DNA of 64,000 bases from Muribaculaceae bacterium (GTDB taxonomy: Bacteria > Bacteroidota > Bacteroidia > Bacteroidales > Muribaculaceae): NCBI GenBank assembly GCA_017940245.1, contig JAGAYZ010000017.1, positions 1-64,000 on the forward strand, read 5' to 3'. Shown here piece after piece: positions 9,192-16,973 of the stretch (within the stretch, counting starts at the first letter, position 1; each line of letters begins with the position of its first letter). The translations under genes were made by a program, and so were the position numbers. The notes under the pieces are model-generated. The model made no database searches. It saw only the letters and a program-made list of their open reading frames with translations, and had not been told where the DNA came from.

Positions 9192-9695
9192 ATGAAAAAA
9201 TATATTTTTATGATAGCAACATTGCTCTCACTGGGCTTGGCATCATGTGATGTGATGACCAACGAACCGGCTGGAGGTGATGTGGTAGGCGATTTGTCGG
9301 GAAACTGGGTGGTGACACTTGAGGCTGTTGATGAGAATGGCAATGTTAACTACGAAGATGAATACGGAGAAACGGGCGCTGTAATTCAAATCAACACCTT
9401 CGCCAACACCAATGGTGACACCGACAAGATGTGGTTCTCTGACCAAAAATTCTGGGGATTGATGTTCCAGGTTCCCATCAACAAGAAAGACCTCACCTTC
9501 GAAGCTACCAATGTTCCTTACGACCAGGCCGGTACTGGCAATGTGACCATCAAGGGTAAAGTGCTGCCCAAGGCAGGAAAGAACATTCATGGTATGCCCG
9601 TTGACAGCATCTACGTCGAGGCTCAGTTCGACGACGATGATATGGGTTACACTTGGCGTTATTCTGGCATTCGTTACCAGGGCTTCACCGAGTAA
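9192..9695 (+). CDS. Lipid-binding-family lipoprotein of the SusCD locus
   Basis: 167 residues. Lipobox LASC with Cys 19, followed by a beta-barrel-like domain resembling the Bacteroidetes putative lipid-binding family (GDLSGNWVVTLEAVDENG, then WFSDQKFWG). The start is decided by a rare clear Shine-Dalgarno: AAGGAG at 9178-9183 is 8 bases from ATG 9192 but only 2 from the in-frame ATG 9186, so 9192 is preferred. Last gene of the SusCD operon, before a strong terminator. If the family name reflects its ligand, the locus may handle a lipid or lipid-linked nutrient; that is inference. Confidence 0.85.
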   Translation: MKKYIFMIATLLSLGLASCDVMTNEPAGGDVVGDLSGNWVVTLEAVDENGNVNYEDEYGETGAVIQINTFANTNGDTDKMWFSDQKFWGLMFQVPINKKDLTFEATNVPYDQAGTGNVTIKGKVLPKAGKNIHGMPVDSIYVEAQFDDDDMGYTWRYSGIRYQGFTE

Positions 9696-9752
9696 TGGCT
9701 ATGATGAAAATAATGAGAACGACACTTTGTTAAACTCATAAGCACTTGAAAC

Positions 9753-9797
9753 GAGAGGGGTGCAACCTGAAAAATGGTTGCATCCCTCTCTGTTTGT
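9753..9797 (+). terminator. Terminator of the SusCD operon
   Basis: A near-perfect 15-base stem (GAGAGGGGTGCAACC at 9753-9767 with GGTTGCATCCCTCTC at 9776-9790), an A-rich loop, and a TGTTTG tail. Confidence 0.85.
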
Positions 9798-9893
9798 AAC
9801 CCAAATCGGTTATTAGAAGGGAATGGGTGCTAATGCGCTGATTTACTGATGATAATTTTATCTAACTCACGTGAGCTTACTCTGAGATAAGCG

Positions 9894-9933
9894 ACCCGCA
9901 GAAAGCAAGCAGGGAGTCTCGCTTTCTGCGGGT
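9894..9933. terminator. Hairpin downstream of the redox operon
   Basis: A perfect 13-base stem (ACCCGCAGAAAGC / GCTTTCTGCGGGT) lies 75 bases past the stop of the aldo/keto reductase. No U-run follows on the minus side, so it may protect the 3' end instead of terminating. Confidence 0.45.
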
Positions 9934-10008
9934 TATCCATATCGGTGAGCTTACGCCGGCGGCAGGTTGTCACCATATTCCCCCGCCTTTTTGCGGGTGT
10001 GCCAGTGG

Positions 10009-11463
10009 TTACTCGTCGTCGGGCAGGGCAGGGACGGTCTGGCGCAGTTGCTCGTCGTGGTCGCGCTTGAGGGCCTCCACGTAACGGCTGATGCGGTGCA
10101 GCTCCTGCGGGATGCGGATGCGCTGCGGGCAGTGCGGCTCGCACTGTCCGCAACCGATGCAGTGGTCGGCCTGGCGCAGCTTGGGCACCGAGCGGTCGTA
10201 GCCGATGAGAAAGGCACGCCGCGCCTCGCGGTAGTCGGGTTGTCCCACTTCGCGCGGCACATTGCCCTCGGTGAGGCACTTGTTGTAGTGCACAAAGATG
10301 GCCGGGATGTTGATGCCATAGGGGCATGGCATGCAGTACTTGCAGTCGTTGCAGGGAATGATGTTGTAGCTCACGTATTCCGATGCCACGCTCTCCAGGA
10401 AGCGCATTTCCTCGTCGGTGAGCGGCTTGAGCGGGCAGTAGGTGCTGAGGTTCTCCTTGAGGTGCTCCATGCGCGTCATGCCACTGAGCACGGTGAGCAC
10501 ACCGGGGAAGGTGCCGGCATAGCGGAACGCCCACGATGCCACCGAGTGCTCCGGGTCGCGGCGCAGCAACTTGGCGGCGAGCGGTTCGGGCAGGTTGGCC
10601 AGGCGTCCACCCAGCAACGGCTCCATGATCACTGCGGGCAGGTTGCGTTTCACCAGTTCGGCGTAGAGGTACTCGGCATCGGTGTTGCTGTCGTTGATTT
10701 CGTTGGCATATTTCCAGTCGAGGTAGTTCAGCTCAATCTGCACGAAATCCCACTTGATTTTGCCCTCGTCCTGCATCTTCAGGGCGTGGTCGAAGATGGC
10801 GATGTCGCCGTGGTAGCTGAATCCCAGGTTCTTGATGATGCCTTTCTCGCGTTGCTCCACCAGGTAGTCCAGAATGCCGTTGGTGATGTAGCGCTCTTCA
10901 AACTCGGCCATGGCGTCCTCGCCGCCGCCGATGGAGTGCAGCAGCATGTAGTCGATGTAATCTACCTGCAGCTCCTTGAGCGAGTTCTGGAACATCTCTA
11001 TGCTGGCTTCACGCGAGTGGGTCTCGGGCGCGAAGTTAGATAGCTTGGTGGCGATGAAAAACTCGTCGCGCTTGTGGCGCGCCAGCGCGATGCCGGTGGC
11101 ATGCTCGCTGCGTCCGCGGCAGTAGGCCGGCGACGTGTCGAAGTAGTTCACTCCGTGCTTGATAGCGTAGTCCACCTGCCGGTTGACCATCTCCTGGTCG
11201 ATTTCGGCTTCCTGCTCTTCACGGGCCGAGCTTCCCTCCAGGGTCGGCAGGCGCATCATGCCGTAGCCCAGCAGCGAGATTTTGTCGCCGGTCTTGGGAT
11301 TGGTGCGGTAGGTCATTTTTCCCACAGGAGGTTCCTGCAATTGTGCGGTAGTCGTTTCTTTCTCGCCGGTGGCGCAGCTCACCATGGCCGGAGCGGCCGC
11401 GGCTGCGGTCCCCAATCCCAGAGCTTTGAGGAATGAGCGGCGTGAATATGTCTTGTTGTTCAT
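10009..11463 (-). CDS. Tat-exported lipoprotein aldo/keto reductase with C-terminal 2x[4Fe-4S] ferredoxin domain
   Basis: 484 residues. N-terminus: SRRSFLKALG (twin arginines 8-9), Ala-rich hydrophobic stretch and lipobox MVSC (Cys 30), so a folded protein exported by Tat and probably lipidated. Residues ~50-360 are an aldo/keto reductase barrel with NYFDTSPAY, ATKLSN and LLHSI supplying the Asp, Tyr, Lys and His of the catalytic tetrad. From ~371 there is CNDCKYCMPCPYG and at ~435 CIGCGQCEPHCPQ, giving two cluster sites. It follows the polyferredoxin gene by 27 bases, so the likely electron route is membrane polyferredoxin to this reductase. A periplasmic NAD(P)H-type enzyme is odd; the flow may bypass nicotinamide. 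Substrate unknown. Confidence 0.93.
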   Translation of the reverse strand: MNNKTYSRRSFLKALGLGTAAAAAPAMVSCATGEKETTTAQLQEPPVGKMTYRTNPKTGDKISLLGYGMMRLPTLEGSSAREEQEAEIDQEMVNRQVDYAIKHGVNYFDTSPAYCRGRSEHATGIALARHKRDEFFIATKLSNFAPETHSREASIEMFQNSLKELQVDYIDYMLLHSIGGGEDAMAEFEERYITNGILDYLVEQREKGIIKNLGFSYHGDIAIFDHALKMQDEGKIKWDFVQIELNYLDWKYANEINDSNTDAEYLYAELVKRNLPAVIMEPLLGGRLANLPEPLAAKLLRRDPEHSVASWAFRYAGTFPGVLTVLSGMTRMEHLKENLSTYCPLKPLTDEEMRFLESVASEYVSYNIIPCNDCKYCMPCPYGINIPAIFVHYNKCLTEGNVPREVGQPDYREARRAFLIGYDRSVPKLRQADHCIGCGQCEPHCPQRIRIPQELHRISRYVEALKRDHDEQLRQTVPALPDDE

Positions 11464-11490
11464 ATCTGATTCGGGATTATGGGTGATGGA

Positions 11491-12975
11491 CTAGATGATT
11501 TTGTGCACTTCGTGGCCCTCGACATAAATGGCCCCCAGCGGGCGTGCCGGACACACATACTCGCAGGCGCCGCAGCCGATGCACTTGGCGGCATCCACGG
11601 CGGGCACCATGGGCGAGAGGTCGTCGTCGGGGTTGCTGGGCACCATCATGATGGCTCCACTGGGGCAGTGGCGGGCACAGTTGCCGCAAGCCACACCATC
11701 GTTGAGCACCACGCAGTTTTCTTTGACCCACACGGCGTGGCCAATCTGAATGGCCGACTTGTCGTCAAGCCCGATAGGCTTGATGGCTCCGGCCGGGCAC
11801 ACCTGGCTGCACCGGTTGCACTCGGGGCGGCAGTAGCCGCGCTCGTAGCTCATGGTGGGCTGCATCAGTGTGAGCAGGTTGCCGCTGGGCCGCAGTACAT
11901 CATTAGGGCACTGGGCCACACACAGCTGGCATGCTGTGCAGTGCTGTGCCATGTTCTTGGCGCTGATGGAGCCCGGAGGGGTGAGCGGCTGCTTGCGGCG
12001 GGGCACCGCCTTGTCCTCGATCACGGCCAGACCGCCATCCACCTTCTTGCCAGCTTGCGCCAGAGCGGTGTCGGCAGCCACGATGGCACCTCCCATCAAG
12101 AAGGCACGGCGAGCGGTGTCGGTCGTTTTCTGGCTGGTGTCGGCTTGCCGGCTTTTCTTGGCCAGGCCATAGGAGAGTGCGCCAAATTTGCAACTTTCCA
12201 GACAGTTGCCGCAAGCCACGCAGCGCGTGTAGTCCACCGTGTGGCTTTTGTAGTCGATGCAACTGGCCTTGCAGTTCTTGGTGCACAGGCTGCAGTTCTT
12301 GCACTTGTCGGTGTCGAATTGAATCTTGAGCAGTGAAAACTTGGACAGGTAGCCCAGCACCGTGCCCACGGGGCAGATGGTGTTGCAATAGGTGCGGCCA
12401 CCGCGCCATGCCAGCACTGCGATAGCGACAAATGTCACCAGGGCGATAATAAACGTGGGCAGGCTCTTGAACCACACTTCGCGGCCGTAGAAAGCATAAC
12501 TGCCGTAATGCTCGGCAATAGCGGCCAATGCGTTGTTGCCCCACAAGTAGAACGGCTGCAGCAGGTTGTTGACGATGCGGCCGTAGCTGCTGTAGGGAGC
12601 CAGCAGAGCCACTAGCGAGCCGATTCCGGCCACAATGGCCACCACCATCACTGCCAGCATGGCCAAGCGCAGCCATGTGAGAGCCGGTGAGTGGGTGAAG
12701 CGGTTTTTCTTGCGCCAGCCGCCTATGTGCGAAATGATGTCTTGCATCACACCCAGCGGGCAAATCACCGAGCAATAGATGCGTCCGAAAACGAGTGTGA
12801 GCACCACTAGGGCGATGATAACCACCACATTCAGTGCCAGCACAGCCGGAAGAAACTGGATTTTAGCCATCCAGCCCAGCCAGTGATGCAGTGTTCCTGT
12901 GAAGTCGAGCAGCAGGGCGGTAATGAGGGTGAAAAACACCACGGCCAGCGATGCTCTGATGTTGTGTAGTCGCAT
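11491..12975 (-). CDS. NapH/NapG-like fused membrane polyferredoxin
   Basis: 494 residues. The N-terminal ~210 residues have four to five membrane segments with two CxxxCP motifs (YCSVICP ~67-72, YCNTICP ~196-201), the hallmark of NapH/MauN/NosR quinol-linked proteins. Next come cytosolic-type clusters (CKNCSLCTKNC ~225, CVACGNCLESC ~252). At 289 RRAFLMGGAIVAA is a twin-arginine plus hydrophobic segment inside the chain, followed by a NapG/MauM-like block with four more Cys clusters (~346, ~382, ~421-437, ~465). This reads as NapH and NapG in one polypeptide. ATG 12975 is used; the longer frame would need a TTG. First gene of the operon with the aldo/keto reductase; its promoter lies in a repeat at 13082-13112. 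Confidence 0.92.
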   Translation of the reverse strand: MRLHNIRASLAVVFFTLITALLLDFTGTLHHWLGWMAKIQFLPAVLALNVVVIIALVVLTLVFGRIYCSVICPLGVMQDIISHIGGWRKKNRFTHSPALTWLRLAMLAVMVVAIVAGIGSLVALLAPYSSYGRIVNNLLQPFYLWGNNALAAIAEHYGSYAFYGREVWFKSLPTFIIALVTFVAIAVLAWRGGRTYCNTICPVGTVLGYLSKFSLLKIQFDTDKCKNCSLCTKNCKASCIDYKSHTVDYTRCVACGNCLESCKFGALSYGLAKKSRQADTSQKTTDTARRAFLMGGAIVAADTALAQAGKKVDGGLAVIEDKAVPRRKQPLTPPGSISAKNMAQHCTACQLCVAQCPNDVLRPSGNLLTLMQPTMSYERGYCRPECNRCSQVCPAGAIKPIGLDDKSAIQIGHAVWVKENCVVLNDGVACGNCARHCPSGAIMMVPSNPDDDLSPMVPAVDAAKCIGCGACEYVCPARPLGAIYVEGHEVHKII

Positions 12976-13081
12976 ATTTCTAATCAATTTAGTTTGCGAT
13001 AAAAAAAAGAGAATTAATGTAAAGCGCTGTATATTAATAGTTTGAGACTTGTGCGGCCGTTAGAAGCCACACTTCTGCTCA

Positions 13082-13112
13082 CAAAGTTACAAAAAATCGA
13101 GTGCAGAACAAA
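13082..13112 (-). promoter_or_regulatory. Promoter of the iron-sulfur operon, carried by a repeat
   Basis: On the minus strand: TTTG (13109-13112), 19 bases, TAACTTTG (13082-13089), about 100 bases before the ATG at 12975. A second, weaker copy, TTTG (13198-13201), 19 bases, TAACGTTG (13171-13178), lies one repeat unit upstream. Confidence 0.65.
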
Positions 13113-13258
13113 TTGAGAAACGTAGTTTTTCAATTTTTATGCCGAGATGAAGTAACTTCGCCGTCCTCGGCAACGTTACAAAAAATCGAGCGCAGAACAA
13201 ATTGAGAAACGCAGTTTTTCAATTTTTATGCCGAGATGGGGTAACTTCGCCGCCCTCG
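13086..13258. repeat. Two tandem 84-base copies of a hairpin-promoter repeat
   Basis: Copies at 13086-13169 and 13175-13258 (period 89) differ at only a few bases. Each holds a 12-base-stem hairpin with a 3-base loop (13110-13136 and 13199-13225) flanked by CGAGYGCAGAAC on one side and ATGCCGAGATG on the other. The two loops differ by one base while the stems are identical. The same element recurs inverted at 53.7 kb. The minus-strand -33 box overlaps the foot of the hairpin. Confidence 0.85.
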
Positions 13259-13351
13259 TTGCTATGACAAATGTGGCTCGAATGTAGCTCGAATGTGGCT
13301 CGAATTGTGGTTCAAATCAACAAAAATCGGTTAAAATTATACTATCTTTTT

Positions 13352-13380
13352 CGGTTTATCGTTAAAATGGAGTAACTTTG
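13352..13380 (+). promoter_or_regulatory. Promoter of the tetrapyrrole-methylase-family gene
   Basis: A perfect TAACTTTG at 13373-13380, 25 bases before ATG 13406. T-rich sequence at 13348-13358 can serve as the -33 region, but no clean TTTG is there. Confidence 0.5.
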
Positions 13381-13405
13381 CAGTTTGAATGTAAATAACA
13401 TTGTA

Positions 13406-14113
13406 ATGATAGAGCCGGCCCTATATCTCATCCCCGTGCAACTGAGCGATGGCGACCTGACGCAGGTGCTGCCGCAGGTGAATTTTGCGCTAGTGCGTGA
13501 AATCAGGCACTTTGTGGTTGAGAACGTGAGGTCGGCACGCCGCTTCCTCAAGAAGTGTGACCGCGACATCAACATCGACGCACTCACGTTTTACGAGTTG
13601 AATCGCCACACCAAGCCCGAGGAAGTGGAGTCGTTTCTAGCGCCGCTTGTGCATGGCGAGCCGGTGGGTGTGATCAGTGAGGCCGGATGCCCGGCTGTGG
13701 CCGATCCCGGTGCCGACCTGGTGGCCATCGCCCAGCGCAAGGGATTACGCGTGAAACCACTAGTGGGGCCATCGAGCATCCTGATGGGGCTGATGGGGTC
13801 GGGCTTCAACGGCCAGAGTTTCGCCTTTGTGGGTTACCTGCCCATAGAGGCCGGCGCTCGAGCACGCAAGCTCAAAGAGATGGAACAACGCATCGCACGC
13901 GAAGACCAGACACAGATATTTATCGAAACGCCCTATCGCAATGCCAGCCTGCTGGCCGACCTGGTCAAGCATCTGCCGCAACAGTTGCGACTGTGTGTGG
14001 CCAGCGACATCACTGGACCGGCCGAGCAAATCATCACACGCACCATAGGGCAATGGGCCGCCCGACCAGAAAAACTAGAGAAAGTGCCCACCATCTTTCT
14101 ATTGTATAAATGA
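13406..14113 (+). CDS. RsmI/tetrapyrrole-methylase-family SAM methyltransferase
   Basis: 235 residues of the TP-methylase fold. The family signature GVISEAGCPAVADPG is at ~90-104, and VGPSSILMGLMGSGF follows, matching the second SAM-site loop. RsmI 2'-O-methylates C1402 of 16S rRNA; this protein is shorter than E. coli RsmI (~286) and lacks its C-terminal extension, so it may be a Bacteroidetes variant with another target. The frame could open at TTG 13385, but ATG 13406 lies at a suitable distance from the -7 box. It precedes the MBL-fold gene by 33 bases. Confidence 0.85.
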   Translation: MIEPALYLIPVQLSDGDLTQVLPQVNFALVREIRHFVVENVRSARRFLKKCDRDINIDALTFYELNRHTKPEEVESFLAPLVHGEPVGVISEAGCPAVADPGADLVAIAQRKGLRVKPLVGPSSILMGLMGSGFNGQSFAFVGYLPIEAGARARKLKEMEQRIAREDQTQIFIETPYRNASLLADLVKHLPQQLRLCVASDITGPAEQIITRTIGQWAARPEKLEKVPTIFLLYK

Positions 14114-14146
14114 CAAACACACGCAGCCATATACCATTAATCAACA

Positions 14147-15106
14147 ATGAATCGAGACTATAACAGACATAAACATCGCGCTAGCGAATACATAAAATTT
14201 GAACAAGACGACGCCGAGGCCACACCCATGACGCAGCCTCAACCCGAAGTCGACGGTGAAGGAGGCAAGCCGAGCGACTATTTCTTTATGAGTTTCGGGA
14301 GCGGTTCCAGTGGCAACAGTGCCTACCTGGGGACGTTCAAGAGTGGTATCCTCATCGATGCCGGTGTGGATTTGGACCATGTCTTTGGCGATTTGCAACG
14401 CAACGGCGTGTTTCCACAGGCCGTGAAAGGCATCATCCTCACACACGATCACCAGGACCACGTGCGCTATGTCTATTCCTATGTGCGCAAGCACAAGCAC
14501 CTGCGCGTGTTGTGCACGCCCAAGCTGCTCAACGGGTTGCTGCGGCGCCACAACATTTCGTCCCGCCTGAAAGAGTACCACGACCCCATCTACAAGGAGA
14601 TTCCGTTTAAGTTGGCAGGAATGTCCATCACAGCCTTCGAGACCTCGCACGACGGTACCGACAACATGGGGTTCAGCATCGAGATGGGTGGGCACATCTT
14701 TGTAGTAGCTACCGACATGGGCATCATCACCAGCCGGGCCGAGCATTACATGCAGCAGGCCAACTACCTGATGATAGAAAGCAATTACGACAGCGCCATG
14801 CTCGACAGTGGCACCTATCCCGAGTATCTCAAGAATCGCGTGCGTGGTGAGCGCGGTCATTTAGACAATGCGGTGGCCGCGCAGTTTGTCGCCAGCCACT
14901 ACCACAAAGGTTTGCGCCAGGTGTTCCTGTGCCACTTGAGCAACGACAACAACCGGCCCGAAATAGCCTGCTACACCATGACGCGAGCCCTGCAGGACCT
15001 GGGACTCACCGTGGGCGACGGCAGCAATGCTCCCGACCAGCGCGGTCGCGACATCCAGGTCTACGCCTTGCCGCGTTACCAGTCGTCGCACCTGTTTGTG
15101 CTGTAA
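14147..15106 (+). CDS. MBL-fold metallohydrolase (YycJ/WalJ-like)
   Basis: 319 residues. After a polar N-terminal ~45 residues comes FMSFGSGSSGNSAYLG, typical of the YycJ/WalJ group, then the metal motif THDHQDH (~100-106) and further ligands in VATDMG and FLCHLSNDN. YycJ proteins are predicted cytosolic exonuclease-like beta-lactamase-fold enzymes linked to cell-wall or DNA replication coordination in Firmicutes; the Bacteroidetes role is not established. Probably co-transcribed with the upstream methylase. The charged N-terminal extension is unusual. Confidence 0.9.
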   Translation: MNRDYNRHKHRASEYIKFEQDDAEATPMTQPQPEVDGEGGKPSDYFFMSFGSGSSGNSAYLGTFKSGILIDAGVDLDHVFGDLQRNGVFPQAVKGIILTHDHQDHVRYVYSYVRKHKHLRVLCTPKLLNGLLRRHNISSRLKEYHDPIYKEIPFKLAGMSITAFETSHDGTDNMGFSIEMGGHIFVVATDMGIITSRAEHYMQQANYLMIESNYDSAMLDSGTYPEYLKNRVRGERGHLDNAVAAQFVASHYHKGLRQVFLCHLSNDNNRPEIACYTMTRALQDLGLTVGDGSNAPDQRGRDIQVYALPRYQSSHLFVL

Positions 15107-15320
15107 TTGTCGAGAGGTTGCAGCTGGCCGGTCGCAAAGCCATTGTTACTGGAAATGGAAACAGGATGTGTGATTTTACTTAAAAATGCTTAAATTTTAA
15201 TAGCGTTTTTATCGAAATAACAATTAATTGTAGAGAACGATATATATTTGTTTGATTTTTAATAAATATAGAGTTTTTATTTCTTACCATTAAATCCAGT
15301 AAATCAAATTGTTATAGTTT

Positions 15321-15848
15321 ATGAAAGCGAATAAATTGCTCGTAAGTTGCGTTTTGGGGCTGGCTCTTGTGGCTTGCAACAATAACGGTGGCAATCAGTC
15401 GCAAGATGGCACGCCAGTAGCTCAAGAGCAAGCCGTGGCTGGGCCTGGGCCCGACAGCGCCCAGGCCCAGCCTCAAGCTGCGTCTGCTCAGGCACAAACG
15501 CTGCCAGAGGCTGTCACGACATTCCTGCAAAAATATTTTCCCGGCGCCACGGTGTCAAGGGTTGAGACCGATACCGACATGGGTGGGCAGGAATATGACG
15601 TGATACTCAGCGATGGTACCGAAGTCGATTTCGATACCAGCAACCAGTGGGAATCGATAGATGGCCACACCAAAGCTGTGCCTGCCACTCTTGTTCCATC
15701 TTCCGTAGCCAGCTATGTGAAGGGTAACTACGCGTCGTTGTTCATCACCAAGATCGACAAGAAGCACACCGGTTATGAAATAGAGTTGTCCAATGGTACG
15801 GAACTGAAATTCGATGGTAATGGCAACTTTATGGGTATCGACGACTAA
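15321..15848 (+). CDS. Lipoprotein with two PepSY-like domains
   Basis: 175 residues. Lipobox LVAC with Cys 19, then a low-complexity linker rich in Gln, Ala and Pro (~25-60), then two tandem beta-alpha units of the Bacteroidetes PepSY-like family: one around FLQKYFPGATVSRVETD/YDVILSDGTEVDFD and one around YVKGNYASLFITKIDKK/YEIELSNGTELKFD. Such domains are thought to inhibit or buffer periplasmic proteases or bind peptides; the role here is unknown. It stands alone, with an AT-rich 214-base gap before it and a convergent gene after it. Confidence 0.88.
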   Translation: MKANKLLVSCVLGLALVACNNNGGNQSQDGTPVAQEQAVAGPGPDSAQAQPQAASAQAQTLPEAVTTFLQKYFPGATVSRVETDTDMGGQEYDVILSDGTEVDFDTSNQWESIDGHTKAVPATLVPSSVASYVKGNYASLFITKIDKKHTGYEIELSNGTELKFDGNGNFMGIDD

Positions 15849-15934
15849 AATGGTCTAGAGCATAAAACTAAACGCCCACTATGGGCCAAGAATTGTCCTC
15901 AAGGGAATCATCATTCCGCTTGGGGACATTTTTA

Positions 15935-16861
15935 TTAATCCAGGGAGAGGTGCTTGTAGTCCCAGAAGCCTTCGTTAGTGTCAACGAGTTGCTTGAAGGC
16001 CGGGGTGAACACACTGCGCAGCGAGCCGTAATCGACAAAAATCTCGATGGGGCCTTCGGCAGGATCGGCCAAAGCACCCGGAGCGAAATGGAAGCAGATG
16101 CCTTTCTCTTTGGCTTGAAACTCGTCGGGGAAAGAGTCGGCATGCTTTAATTGAATCGTGTTCAGCGCATCAATTTTCTTGTTGATAATGGCCATGATGG
16201 CGGCGTCATTGCGCTGGAAAATGTCTTTCTTGTTCAGCACGCGGTGCATGCCACGGTCGTAGTGTACAAAGGCGCTGTGCATGGATTGCTCGTCGCCGAT
16301 GTGGTCGTGCTTTTCAATTCCCATCACCAGCAGTCGCATTGATGTCATTACAGGAAAGGCGATAATAGTGCGCCGGGAGGCGTAGGCCGGTTTGGGCGTA
16401 GGCCGCTGTGTGATGACCTTGTGCTCTATTTCGTTGGGCGCGCTGAATGTGGGTTTTGCAAGAAACATGGCAATGCCTTGATCCAGGCTGCTGCACTTTG
16501 TTCCAAACATTTTGGTCATCATGGCCTGCTCCAGCGACTTGACGTTGTCGCTGCCGTTCACGCTCTGCGGCCAGCGCACCTTCACGCGCATGGTGCAAGC
16601 GTAATAGGTGGTGTTGTCGCCCTTCACCGCGGGATGCACGCTCACGAAATAGGTGTGTCGCTCGGCCATCATGAACGTGTCGGGCACATTTATGTCTGAA
16701 ATGGTGTCGGCTTCCTGCACTTGAGTTGTGTCGGTGCGGATTGAGAACAGGTCACGGCTATCACCGCTGGTCTCTATGCGCACGGCCAGATACCAGAAGG
16801 CAGCCACGATATCGACAATCGTGAGCAACATGATGATGATGAGAAGTGAACGCTTGCTCAT
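15935..16861 (-). CDS. Membrane-anchored protein with DUF3298/RsiV-like C-terminus
   Basis: 308 residues. One N-terminal membrane segment (~5-27) leaves the rest in the periplasm. The C-terminal ~120 residues (ICFHFAPGALADPAEGPIEIFVDYGSLRSVFTPAFK) resemble the DUF3298 domain, in which a Tyr/Phe-rich sequence precedes a final helix; related domains occur in the anti-sigma factor RsiV and in lysozyme-binding proteins. No sigma-factor gene is beside it, so a signalling role is not supported. Transcribed alone, divergent from the GSCFA gene. Confidence 0.7.
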   Translation of the reverse strand: MSKRSLLIIIMLLTIVDIVAAFWYLAVRIETSGDSRDLFSIRTDTTQVQEADTISDINVPDTFMMAERHTYFVSVHPAVKGDNTTYYACTMRVKVRWPQSVNGSDNVKSLEQAMMTKMFGTKCSSLDQGIAMFLAKPTFSAPNEIEHKVITQRPTPKPAYASRRTIIAFPVMTSMRLLVMGIEKHDHIGDEQSMHSAFVHYDRGMHRVLNKKDIFQRNDAAIMAIINKKIDALNTIQLKHADSFPDEFQAKEKGICFHFAPGALADPAEGPIEIFVDYGSLRSVFTPAFKQLVDTNEGFWDYKHLSLD

Positions 16862-16921
16862 GTGGTGCTCAATGAATTTCCAGGTGCGAAGATAGACATT
16901 TCAAGCGAAATGGCAAAATTT

Positions 16922-16953
16922 TTTGGAGATTTCGTGCGAAAGCATTAACTTTG
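16922..16953 (+). promoter_or_regulatory. Promoter of the GSCFA/MurF-Alr group
   Basis: TTTG at 16922-16925, 20 bases, TAACTTTG at 16946-16953; ATG follows 20 bases later at 16974. Confidence 0.7.
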
Positions 16954-16973
16954 CTTGATTATATCGAAAAGGT

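Noticed and set aside
9867..9876. CTCACGTGAG palindrome downstream of the redox operon
   Set aside because: Too short to be significant alone; no second copy near a promoter.
9830..10534. Long minus frame overlapping the aldo/keto reductase
   Set aside because: Arg/His/Pro-rich shadow frame of the reductase gene, whose own frame has clear motifs.
13086..13258. Tandem 84-base repeats as a CRISPR array
   Set aside because: Only two units, no spacers of constant length, no cas genes; each unit is a promoter hairpin.
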